Assembly (NCBI GenBank): GCA_032719365.1
Contig: CM064874.1
Location: 37,124,716 to 37,188,715, forward strand
Reading direction: 5' to 3'
DNA length: 64,000 bases
Origin: Prinsepia uniflora
Lineage: Eukaryota > Streptophyta > Magnoliopsida > Rosales > Rosaceae
A program made the position numbers and the translations under genes. The stretch's first letter is position 1. Every line of letters begins with the position of its first letter. This document shows positions 1-11,585 of this stretch, in pieces. The notes below the pieces were generated by a model. It did no database searches, was not told the DNA's origin, and worked only from the letters and a program-made list of their open reading frames with translations.

Positions 1-1596
1 GTTCAAATCAATTTAGAGGATCACTAACCTCATCATTAACATCCTATTCAAGCCCCGTAATTTTCCCGAATTTTTAAGTATTTTTAAATTGGATTTAAAA
101 CCTTCGGACATCCCGAACAATATCGAGACGGTGTCCGATCGACACGAAACCAATCCCAAAATGTTCGTTACAATGTATAGGATAAAAGTCATGTTGACCT
201 CACCTCGAGATTCGTGCCCACGCGCCGTCACGCGCCGCCGTGAGTGGCTGCGCGTGAAAGCCACGCGCCTGCTACAGTGCTCCTTCTTCACCCGAATGAC
301 TGGTAAACGGGTCAGATTACCCGCGATAGGATCCGTTTCAAACACCCTCAATTCGATAACAATTCCATCCGTTCTTGATCCTACAACAATCACCAATCCA
401 CCAATTTCAGTTCTGTGTCCATGATTAGCATCAACCGTCGATCAATCTTGTCGACAACCCGTGATCACCCAAAACGGGTCGATCACCAGAGCTCCTCCAA
501 TCCTTAACCAAAATCAAATTAACTTCACAGGAAGTTAATAAGGACCACTACGAACTAATTAGCATCATTAATTTAACTCGACAATACCTCAATCGTCACA
601 ACTCAAGCTCGAGTTTTCCGGCCGTCCACCATGTCCGTTCACGGCCCTAGGAGCTCCCAAGCTTGTCCCATTTGATCTGGTTCGACTCGTTGAAGTTCCA
701 GGAAGCTCAAACACTCATCAATTAGGCTTGGGCTGGCCTGAAACTGGAAATTCGAATTTGAATTCCCCAGAACCCAGTTTCGGGTTTTCAGAGAATTTCA
801 GCCCCAAACTCACTCATTCCTCTCATTCTCAATCTCAGTGAACCGCTCTCGACTCACTCACCATTCTTTTAATTCAATTCAGCCGTTAAAGGCGTCCAAA
901 AGTGTCCTCAAATGACTGTGCAAGGTTCCCCTGCACAGACCCGAAAACATTAAACAACCAGTGCCCATGTCCTTTTGATCGATTGCCAGCACCAAACATG
1001 TGCAATTCCACCTCATACTGGTCCAATTAACTCAATTAAATCATAAACAAAACAAGGGATCGATCGCACAAAGCATCCACCTCACGGCTACTTCAATGGA
1101 ACAGTGTCCCGTGAAGAAAATTACAATTCTGCCCTTGTGCAGAAAATTACCAAAATGCCCCTCACGCATCCTGACCCGTAACTCGGTCATACGGACTCCG
1201 ATTGATGCGTGCCGCCTGTCTACGAACTCAGGGCATCGAGACCTTCCTAACGGTCCTCGGTCCTCGGCCATCGGGCATCCCGATCAAAAAGTCAACATTT
1301 CCCCCTTATATCGTCCAAATTACGAAAACGCCCCTGGACTTCCGTACATCATAACTTTCACCACGAACGTCGGAATCGAACGTGCCACCTGTCTATGAAC
1401 TCGTGACGTCCCGAACTACGTCACGGTCATCGGTCAAAGTCCATTTGACCATCCGAATTAAAAGTCAACGTCTTGCCCACGCCCAGGGGCAAAACGGTCA
1501 TTTTGCACAATTCGTCCGAAATCGCCCAACTAATCCCAGATTAGTAAATCGCAATTAAATAATATTAAATCCCGATATTCGGGACGGGTCGTTACA
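1..1596 (-). mobile_element. LARD element 1, distal LTR (cut by window edge)
   Basis: This is the 3' LTR (element sense on minus) of a large non-coding gypsy-type element. It repeats 6,578-8,173 at a constant offset of 6,577 bp; I noticed only one substitution (near 665 versus 7,242), so the insertion is young. The LTR edge at 1,596 ends GTCGTTACA, which is TGTAACGAC in the sense direction, and is followed directly by the polypurine-tract complement. The remainder of this LTR and its target-site duplication lie left of the window. The 111-132-codon open frames inside are duplicated along with the LTR, have no recognisable domain and are not genes. Confidence 0.93.
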
Positions 1597-1609
1597 ACCT
1601 TCCCTCCTT
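1597..1609 (-). other. Polypurine tract of LARD element 1
   Basis: In sense this reads AAGGAGGGAAGGT and abuts the 3' LTR start TGTAACG, the expected position for plus-strand priming. The same arrangement recurs at 48,140-48,155 next to another LTR. Confidence 0.8.
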
Positions 1610-4600
1610 AAAGAATTTCGTCCTCGAAATTACCAATAACCTTATTCCACAACCACCTTGTGGAAACAATTCGACCACACATCTGTGTACACTTGTACAC
1701 CCACATACTGGGACAACACCAGCCTCGTTGTACCCAGACATACCACCTCAGTCATACGTCATAATAGCAACAACACTCGACCACCTCGAGTGGAAATGAT
1801 CACCTGATCCGCGATAAAATCGCCTAACCATTTAGCTGACTCCTTCAGCTAGATGGTTCCTTTCCATTGCCAATAAATCCTTACATTTGCTCCCGCCGGG
1901 AGTCACCAAATCTCATTTGTCAGTCCATGCTGACACCACTAGTCAAACTGTCATCACAAAACTTTACCACCCTGATAAAGCCCCAACCATCTGTCTATCC
2001 GTGACAACACCACGTACTACATCACTCTCGATGTAGCGCAAGATCAACCACATGATCTCAATTCGCAGGGCAAGCCCATCCTGCGACATAAATAAATCTC
2101 AATGTCCATAATCGCCGACTCCCTCAGCGAACCAAAACGCTGGAAAATATGACGGCGTAGTAGCATCACGCAAGGCTACTCGTGGTTACTCTGACCACCA
2201 ACTCACTCATGCTGAGTGTACGTATACCGCCAACTTACTCAATCAAGTGGTGTAACTGGAACACATTGAATACCAGCCCAGCAGTGACACACATCTCAGT
2301 ACTAGGGTTCCATAAGCCAACCATGGCTAAGAGCACCTGCTCATACAATCACTGAACCCTGACAAAATCACTCTGCCCAGCGCACAGTATCCAATGTCCA
2401 GTCCACAATATAGCCAAACAAATGATATCAGAACCAATCCGATTACCAACACATTAGTTACACACCACTGGTACATCCCATGTACCGCCATTAGGCACCA
2501 CTCAGCCTAACCAGTATCAATCCTCGTACAACGTACCCTGTACGTACCTCAATCCATCAATCTGACTATAGCCACCCAGGTTATAGCCAAACACGTTCTA
2601 GTAATGGAGCACATTTGCTCAAACCAACATGAGACAAAACGAACTCCACCCGTCATCTAGTTCCAATTCCGAATCCGAATCCGCAATTTCGTAAGAAATT
2701 CCGAATCCAAACCCAAACATCACATATTTAATCCATTTCCAAATCCGAATCCGAAATCATTATTCCGTAAGCTAGCATTGGAATAACCATTCCGCACCCA
2801 AATCCAGTAATCCATTTTTGAGCTTCGCAATCGAATCCTGAATCGTCACCCAGAAATTCGATTCCAAAACCCAAAATCTCGTTTACGTCCACCAAGACGT
2901 AACAAAACCGAACCTATCGGTTGCCTCTCCAAAACACTCGATTTACTTCATAGGGAAGCCCATCCCAATATCCACACGTCAAAGGTTGACAAAATCCGAC
3001 CACATCGGAAACCTACTCAACCAAGTCACAAACCATATGGACTTCACTCCGAGAAGAAGTTCAGTCCCGTCATTTACGATTCACATACCAAGGTAAGAGT
3101 GATAACTCTCATCCAATCTGGATCATCACGACCACAACCCAGATCCATCGCTACGTCACTCGACAAGTAACATCACGATCCTAGATCGTCACATCGACCA
3201 AAGTCGACAACATCTCAAATCAGATCCACCTAGGATCCACGCATGCCCACGCAGTTAACAATCCATCTGAAAGCTGATCGTAGGGTCTTACACCCTCAGT
3301 TGAATCCTTCGCCAAATTTCCCTTGGTGGAAAGATGACCTCGCATTTCACCACCAAATCCAAAATCATACACAACTGCTTGTGTCCAATGAACCCAAGCC
3401 AAACATGGGTCCACCTACCAATACACGCTCAACGTACTGGTAGCAACAATCATCACCTGCCACGGCAGGAAATAAGAAGTCAACCCCAAAGACTTCGGAA
3501 TACCAATCACCGGTGTGGAAACGAGCACTTCCCTCGTCTCCCAATCACAACTCTCCCCGGATAGAGAGTTCCAACCATGTTGGAAACAGACATGCTCCCA
3601 ATGAGATGTCAAGTCCAACCACGGGACTTCCCACGTCCATACCTCACTTGGACCACCACGTGTCCAAAATCAATTCATTACTCGGACCTCACGTCCGCCA
3701 ATAGTCATGTATGCACACACCCCGATTCCGAACGGAAATTTCCTCAACTCTGCCTGGATGTGCATACCATACAGCTTCCGTCTCACATCTCGACCTTAAC
3801 AGGTTCAATCCTCAGGTTCCAAGTGATTCATAATCACCAAATCCCACATCAATACCACGAATGGTTTCCCCGACTTTTCCAATTCCAATAATTTCCTTGT
3901 ATTCTCAGGGGATATAAGCAGTACACAAACTTACCAATCTCGGAGTTGACCACAACTCCCCAAATCCACCAACTCGCATGACATAGGGAACATCGTCCCT
4001 AGATTCCCCAAGTTTCAATCATACCATTTTATCCATTCATCACTTGTCATCATAAATCTGTTAGGACTTATCCCAACACGACACAACCTCCACTGGATCC
4101 CATCCAGTCCAAGACTCAACCACCACTGAGTCGCAGATACCAATCATCTGTTCATCATGACAGAGTCACACCCCAACTGGTGGCTCATCGTCATCACAAT
4201 TACTGTCACCAGCACCAGCGCTAGTACCAGCACCAACGCACCATCATCAACACTAGTATCAGCACACAGGCATCCATACCAGTATTGGCATAAAGGTATC
4301 ACCATACCAACATCCATACATAGCACACGAACACCCATGCTAGCACACGAACATCCATGCTAGCACACAGTGTGCAAAGTTGTTACCCTGGATCTCCGTT
4401 CATTACGAACGACGATCCCGTAACACCACTCGTACCCCACGACTATGGGTACCCCAATTTGACCACTGGCACATCAGGATAATGGACGTTCCCTGAACAT
4501 CCCCAAGTATTAAAACCACACTAAATACCCTCGATAGCCAGTCATCTCGACACAACTGTCGACCAACAGTCATCGTTGTCAAGATCCGTATCCACACATC

Positions 4601-5283
4601 ACACTACTATTCGATCCAACACGGGATTCCATATTTTATCTCATAACCGCATCCGTGGATCGAATCCCATCATCCAGACTAGACTCACTAGAGTCATCCA
4701 CATGGTCATCCATGACCTCAGCCGCTCGTCGCAGCACAAGTTCTCACTTAAGGTTCACCTTTCGGTCCATCAATTACAAGTTAGGGTTCCAAAATCACAC
4801 CCTAGGGTTCCACCGAACCCAACTGCCTTTTGCAGTAAAATCCACAACCTGACCGACTCTGCGGTCCTGACATCGTATAGACATCCAATCCAATCCAATC
4901 GTCAACTCAACGTGGGTTCCACCACGAAGGTCATCGGCTAACTCCGATGCACCAACAACCCGTACACTAGCCAACACTACCAGGGTCCATTATTTAGACC
5001 AATACTCAACTGAGTTTCGCATTTGCAATCAAATGGGGTTCCCTGAACCTAGCTGTGCCCAGTGGCACAACAATCCATAATCACCTGACCGAACCGACGG
5101 TCCCACATTACCAGTTAATCTTATACAACCCCACTTGGGTTGAATCGCATCAATGCACGGCGTATCGGGCCAAACACTCCCAATTCACCATACAAATCCA
5201 AAACTATCTATCAGGTTGACAACGGAACAGCAGCCCAAAGAGACATCACACCCTCGTCCTTCGCGCACAAAAGAGCAAAACCT

Positions 5284-5295
5284 GCTCTGATACCA
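5284..5295 (-). other. Primer-binding site (initiator tRNA-Met) of element 1
   Basis: The plus strand reads GCTCTGATACCA, so the sense strand is TGGTATCAGAGC, the classic 12-base complement of the 3' end of initiator tRNA-Met. Two bases (CT) separate it from the LTR edge at 5,298. It fixes the element's orientation as minus. Confidence 0.95.
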
Positions 5296-5297
5296 CT

Positions 5298-8173
5298 TGA
5301 CACGACCCATCCCAATCCCCCCGGGATTACCATGGAATGTGACGTGCTCCCGTCTGACAAGAGGCGCCAGACAAGGGATAACCGATTGCCATTGCCCAAA
5401 CGGGCTTCCAGAGTGCGTAAGGATCGATGGAGGAGGTGTGCGATGCTCAAGTCTCTGCTGCAGTCGTATCCGGAATCAACCTGAAGGGCATTAAAAACCA
5501 AAAGCTGTGAGTGGACGAAAATAAACAAGTCTGCTTAAAACATTTATAAGACATTTATGCCCCTCAGTAAAATCATATGCATGCACCAAAACCAATAATC
5601 CCATATTTATTTAGAAATAACCATTAGGGCCTTAGCCCGGAAACCAAAGCATATTTTCAATTTCCAAAAGTAAATCCAAGAGTTATTTCATCAATCCAGT
5701 AATATTCATTTATTATTTTTCCATCTCCGGCATCCCCGATGCCTAGCGTCCTAGACGCTTGACGTTCCAGACGTCATATCTCACGGTATTAAGCAACGCG
5801 TGCTGCCCGGGGTCTCACCGGGTCCATATCTCTGACATCCCCGATGTCTGACGTCCATGACGTCTAGCAATCCTGCTCCTGGATCACTATACGGTCCGGT
5901 AGCTCCGTACAATGAGCCCTCGCAGGCAATGCACCGTGACTTCTCCAGTGTCCCCGACACTTGGAGGAGACCAGGATATAAATATCCTCATATCGAGATG
6001 GTTTTATGGAACACATTTTATTATTCATTTCCAAAATATCACAAGGGCCCTGCCCCGAATTTCCATAAAACCGTCATAAGTCCAAATAGTTGAATCAAAT
6101 CCGAAATAGTTCATTCAATTCCATTTTAGGGTCCCCGACCCGAAATCACATATACAAGTCAACTGGGCTCCTGGCCCGATTCATAAGTTAACTGGGCCCC
6201 TGGCCCGATTTCATAATTCAATTGGGCCCCTGGCCCGATTCAACAAATTAACTGGGCCCCTGGCCCGATTTCACATTATCAAATCCGTGACCGTTTCATG
6301 AAATCATATCCATCCATATTTATGGAAATCAGTGCAAATCCAGAAAACCTCGATTCACGTGCAAACACGTAAATCGCCTCGAAAAGCGTGAAAACATATA
6401 AATTCACTGATATCCAAAATAAATCATATAATCCCAATTATAACAATCATGAAACAGTTATGCATGCATCGAATTTATAAAACCAATGTCCACTCACAGA
6501 CCGTTTAACCGAGCGCCTCGATACGCGTGCCATAGGCCCTCCCGGGCCACCTCACTATCACCGGGACTCCCAATCCTGTTCAAATCAATTTAGAGGATCA
6601 CTAACCTCATCATTAACATCCTATTCAAGCCCCGTAATTTTCCCGAATTTTTAAGTATTTTTAAATTGGATTTAAAACCTTCGGACATCCCGAACAATAT
6701 CGAGACGGTGTCCGATCGACACGAAACCAATCCCAAAATGTTCGTTACAATGTATAGGATAAAAGTCATGTTGACCTCACCTCGAGATTCGTGCCCACGC
6801 GCCGTCACGCGCCGCCGTGAGTGGCTGCGCGTGAAAGCCACGCGCCTGCTACAGTGCTCCTTCTTCACCCGAATGACTGGTAAACGGGTCAGATTACCCG
6901 CGATAGGATCCGTTTCAAACACCCTCAATTCGATAACAATTCCATCCGTTCTTGATCCTACAACAATCACCAATCCACCAATTTCAGTTCTGTGTCCATG
7001 ATTAGCATCAACCGTCGATCAATCTTGTCGACAACCCGTGATCACCCAAAACGGGTCGATCACCAGAGCTCCTCCAATCCTTAACCAAAATCAAATTAAC
7101 TTCACAGGAAGTTAATAAGGACCACTACGAACTAATTAGCATCATTAATTTAACTCGACAATACCTCAATCGTCACAACTCAAGCTCGAGTTTTCCGGCC
7201 GTCCACCATGTCCGTTCACGGCCCTAGGAGCTCCCAAGCTTGCCCCATTTGATCTGGTTCGACTCGTTGAAGTTCCAGGAAGCTCAAACACTCATCAATT
7301 AGGCTTGGGCTGGCCTGAAACTGGAAATTCGAATTTGAATTCCCCAGAACCCAGTTTCGGGTTTTCAGAGAATTTCAGCCCCAAACTCACTCATTCCTCT
7401 CATTCTCAATCTCAGTGAACCGCTCTCGACTCACTCACCATTCTTTTAATTCAATTCAGCCGTTAAAGGCGTCCAAAAGTGTCCTCAAATGACTGTGCAA
7501 GGTTCCCCTGCACAGACCCGAAAACATTAAACAACCAGTGCCCATGTCCTTTTGATCGATTGCCAGCACCAAACATGTGCAATTCCACCTCATACTGGTC
7601 CAATTAACTCAATTAAATCATAAACAAAACAAGGGATCGATCGCACAAAGCATCCACCTCACGGCTACTTCAATGGAACAGTGTCCCGTGAAGAAAATTA
7701 CAATTCTGCCCTTGTGCAGAAAATTACCAAAATGCCCCTCACGCATCCTGACCCGTAACTCGGTCATACGGACTCCGATTGATGCGTGCCGCCTGTCTAC
7801 GAACTCAGGGCATCGAGACCTTCCTAACGGTCCTCGGTCCTCGGCCATCGGGCATCCCGATCAAAAAGTCAACATTTCCCCCTTATATCGTCCAAATTAC
7901 GAAAACGCCCCTGGACTTCCGTACATCATAACTTTCACCACGAACGTCGGAATCGAACGTGCCACCTGTCTATGAACTCGTGACGTCCCGAACTACGTCA
8001 CGGTCATCGGTCAAAGTCCATTTGACCATCCGAATTAAAAGTCAACGTCTTGCCCACGCCCAGGGGCAAAACGGTCATTTTGCACAATTCGTCCGAAATC
8101 GCCCAACTAATCCCAGATTAGTAAATCGCAATTAAATAATATTAAATCCCGATATTCGGGACGGGTCGTTACA
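5298..8173 (-). mobile_element. LARD element 1, PBS-side (5') LTR, complete, 2,876 bp
   Basis: The plus strand starts TGACACGACCC at 5,298 next to the PBS and ends GGGTCGTTACA at 8,173. The two ends form an imperfect 16-bp terminal inverted repeat (TGACACGACCCATCCC versus TGTAACGACCCGTCCC), longer than usual for an LTR. Inside, 5,505-5,516 (CTGTGAGTGGAC) pairs with 6,488-6,499. The interval holds serial hairpins (about 5,731-5,870) and repeats of TGGGCCCCTGGCCCGATT (6,160-6,270). The distal half carries the CACGCGCC...GGCTGCGCGTG block (6,796-6,850) and the CGTGACGT...ACGTCACG hairpin (about 7,979-8,002). The outer 5 bp are CTCTA; the partner TSD is outside the window. Confidence 0.93.
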
Positions 8174-8518
8174 CTCTAGTCCCCCAACCCCTTAAAGGAG
8201 GGGAAATGCCGAGGGAGAAAGGAGTTAAATCTTGATTTGGACTGACCGTAAGAAGGAGGTGGCCGATCGGCTTGGGGTAACCTCAGACCGATCAATACCC
8301 ACATGGTTGCTGTGCACGGGTGCCCGGAAGATGAGGTGGCCGACCGTCCTGTGAGATGTCTTCAAGCCGATCAAGGACTACTTGGATGCCAAAGTGAGTG
8401 GTTGTCGCCTAGGTCAGTCAGCTTAAGAGGACCCTCGCACCATGAGGTGGCCGATCGGCCTGGGAAATATCCTCAGATCGATCATGTGCCACTTGGATGC
8501 CAAGGTGAGTGGCTGTCA
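8174..8518 (+). repeat. Host element, upstream part with 111-bp tandem repeat
   Basis: Unlike the LTRs around it, this stretch is GC-rich and contains repeated GAGGTGGCCGATCGG-type units at 8,256, 8,333 and 8,444. The unit spacing is 77 then 111 bp. A fourth unit follows the composite solo LTR, at 19,270, and removing that LTR restores the 111-bp spacing exactly. It lies upstream of the TATA box and coding relic at 19,483-20,305. It is therefore probably the promoter/LTR part of the older coding element that all later insertions split. Confidence 0.6.
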
Positions 8519-8629
8519 TTAACACGGCCCACCCCCAATCCCCCGGGATTAGGGGATAAGTCATGCTCCCGTCTAACCTGCATGCGACACGAAGGCTAAA
8601 CACTCGTTCAACCCCCGTGGAACACGCAA

Positions 8630-11585
8630 TGTCAGGACCCACCCCTAATCCCCCAGGATTAAGGGCTAAATCCCGATCCCGTCTAACTTACGCATGACAC
8701 GTAAGCTAAACTGACGTCCAACCTTCATGTGACACGTAAGTTGGACAAGGGATTATCGATCCAACTGTACCAAAGCTTCCAGACTTCTCAGAGTGTGCCG
8801 AATCTACTGTGGATCGTGCGTGTGATGTCTCCGTCTCTCTCGACCAACAGCCCGCGCCGCAACAACCTGGAGGGTATCGAAAACACGAAAATACTGTGAG
8901 TGGACAAAAATAAAGGTTAAGCTCAAAAACATTTCAATAAAACAAGTACATTTATACCCTCCACACAAAAAACAATGCATGCATATCACTTTAGGTCATG
9001 AAACCACTCAAATCAAAAACCATCATTGAAAAACCATTTGAAAACCCATATCATCCAGGCCTCAGCCTCAAATCACAATTCAATCTCAACACCGGGAACT
9101 CAGTTCCAAAACTCATCAAATCCACTTCATCCGGGGCACTGCCCAAAACCTTCTGAAAACCAGTGAAAAACATCAAACATATAAGTTTACTGGATCTCAA
9201 GTGCGCCCGAGTCTTTAAACTCAAAACACATTGCTCAACTAGCCAGGCCTTCCCGGGATATTCTAGTCTTTAAACTCAAAACACAATCACAGGCCTCGGA
9301 GGGTATCATATCCGAGTCTTTAAACTCAAAACCATCAGTCCAGGGCCCTCCCCTCCCCCCCCCCCCCTCCGCCCCCGCTCGGTCATCAATCATCCGAGTC
9401 TTTAAACTCAAAACCAGATCTAGTGAGTTTTCTAGTTTCTTTCCGGGTCTTTAAACCCAAAACCATTTTCCATTCAATCAGAGAAAACCACAGAAAATCC
9501 AAAATCGAATTCACAACAATGATTCCGTAAGCCGGCATCCGGAACTACTGTCCCGAACCCAAATCCAGATACCCTTCCCAAACCTCGAAAACCAAATCCA
9601 AAACATCCTTTCCGAAATCACAAGAACAGGGCTCCCAACCCGAAATCACTTTCCCGAAATCCATTTTAAAACCTTGAAATCAGCTCATCTTTCAAATTCC
9701 GAAATCAAAACATTAAAACCACCGTCAAATCATAAGAGAAAGTGAAACCTCGTAAAACGTGAAATACCGTCATTTCCTCGAAAAACGTACAAAAACCATG
9801 AACCATCACAATCATAAATCAAATCATAGAATCAAGTATAGAAAACATATAAAAACATATATGCATGCATCAAGAGTTAGAAAGCAAAGTCCACTCACAG
9901 ACCATTTCGACGTCGCCTCGATACGGGTGCACCTACGCTGTTCCCAGCCATTCCGTTATCCTCGGCTTTCCTGAACTTGTCCAAGACCCATGCTAAGGTC
10001 ACTAACTACTTCACAAAGGTCATACTAAAGCCACATAACTTCCCGAACTTCTAAGCGTACTTTAAACGGAACCCTAAACCTTCGATCCCGCAGAACTAAC
10101 CCGAAACAACGTCCGATCGTCCCGAAACCTAGCCCAAAAGATTCGTTACAACATCTAAACCAAAAACCTAGTTGGAGGTTTCCCCAGAAATCGCCGCACG
10201 TTCCACCACCCACTGCCCAAAGTGGCTGCGCGTGGGCCTCACGCGCCTGCACACAGAGTACTATTCATCTTCTTCTTCGATGGTCAGCCGGTCTAAACCG
10301 GCGTGACCGGTTCTCCGTCAACCTGCAACCAAATCAATCCCTCTTTCCACCAATAGCTTCGTCCTGACCCTAGGAATCCATTCCCCTCAACCAAACACGA
10401 CAACGCGGCCTCTAACCCTTCGTCCCTAGCTCGAACCCGTGACCAACAAAAACCCCTGTTCTTCAGTCCGACCACCCGTGTCACCCCCCATCACGGCTTC
10501 GACATCTACAGGTTCCTAAGGACCTAAGGAGTCGATTAGAACCTACCAGACCCCTCAACTCAGCCCCTAACTTCACGACTCAACGTTTGAAACCGGACTG
10601 CAAAACAGAGCAAGCAACAGAGGTTGAGGAAATTACCTGCGCTCAGGCCGCCATCGTGAGCTCCGCCGTGCCTACGCGACTCCTCTAGTCCTCCTCCGTC
10701 CTCTGGACACCATCACCAGTCTCGATTGATCAAACGGGGCAACCCACCACCAAACACCCTCTCTGTTCTCTGGTTTTCCCATTCACCGCACACACTCACT
10801 CGACCTTTCAAACCTCCCCAAACACTCACCAGCTTCACAACCCCTCTCTACTCACTCTAACTAAGTCACCAACACTCACACTCTTGCCTAGAAACCGATC
10901 AATTCCTCCCTGCCTTTCAATCTCTTTTTTCCCTCTTCGAAAGCACAACTCACACACTCTGTACAGTTTTAATTTTTGCCCGTGCACCCTAGAACCCACT
11001 ACACACACCCCACGTGTTCTCCATCCCATGGCCCAATTCCAAAATATCCAATTGCACTTGTACACTTGTCCTCATCTCATTTGAACAAATCCCAATCTAC
11101 AAAAAGACCAAAATGCCCTACTTGTACAAATTACCATTTTGCCCTTCGCCGTTCTAGACCCGTATCTCGTCTGTCCAATGTCCGATGAAGGCATGTCGCC
11201 TGTCGTTGAACTCAGGACGACGAGATCTACCTAACGGTCCTAGGTCTACGTGTTAAAACCCTGTCGTGCTAAAAGTCAACTTTTCCCCCTTCGTTTACCC
11301 AACTTACGAAAGTGCCCCAACCTTCCGAACATCACAACTTCCTCCTTGGATGTCGGAATCGGGCGTGCCACCTGTCTACGGACTCGTGACGTCCTGAACT
11401 ACGTCACGGTCATTGGCCAATGCCCAATTGACCACCCGAACTAAAAGTCAACAATTTACCCAACCTAGGGGCAAAATCGTCATTCTGCGCCTAAAGTCCA
11501 ACTGTAACCAACTAACCACCGATTACGCTTACTAATCTGTCACTTATCACTTTACTAATCCCGACTCTCAGGACGGGTCGTTACA
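8630..11585 (-). mobile_element. Solo LARD LTR nested in the 8,519-19,228 LTR
   Basis: It begins TGTCAGGACCC and ends GACGGGTCGTTACA, length 2,956 bp. Flanks are CGCAA (8,625-8,629) and CACAA (11,586-11,590). The single difference is a CpG-to-CpA transition, as expected for a methylated TSD that has aged. The sequence right of it continues the interrupted outer LTR. It carries the GAGTCTTTAAACTC hairpin array (about 9,205-9,460), a C-run at 9,351-9,367 and the closing pair 8,894-8,905 / 9,889-9,900. Its distal third is closely related to 23,028-26,871. Confidence 0.87.

Larger units (their letters stand above)
1597..5297 (-). mobile_element. LARD element 1, non-coding internal region
   Basis: The 3.7 kb between the two LTRs has no gag, protease, RT, RNase H or integrase frame, so the element is non-autonomous and LARD-like. 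The LTR-adjacent stretch at 1,597-1,635 reads in sense AATTTCGAGGACGAAATT followed by a purine tract. That block is typical of the 3' end of plant Ty3/gypsy pol genes, so gypsy ancestry is inferred from this relic and the PBS. The rest is moderately AT-rich, rich in short near-repeats such as CGAATCCG and four-base shuffled motifs, and has frequent stops in all frames. Its PBS-proximal 700 bp resembles 54,322-55,202. Confidence 0.85.

Noticed and set aside
89..424. 111-132-codon open frames repeated at 89-424/6,666-7,001 and 1,000-1,398/7,577-7,975 as a conserved gene pair
   Set aside because: They are identical because they lie in the two LTRs of one young element. They show no domain and other, older LTR copies do not keep the frames open.
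9205..9460. GAGTCTTTAAACTC array looking like a CRISPR
   Set aside because: The repeat is 14 bp, spacing is irregular, the 'spacers' are similar LTR sequence, and the setting is a plant nuclear LTR.
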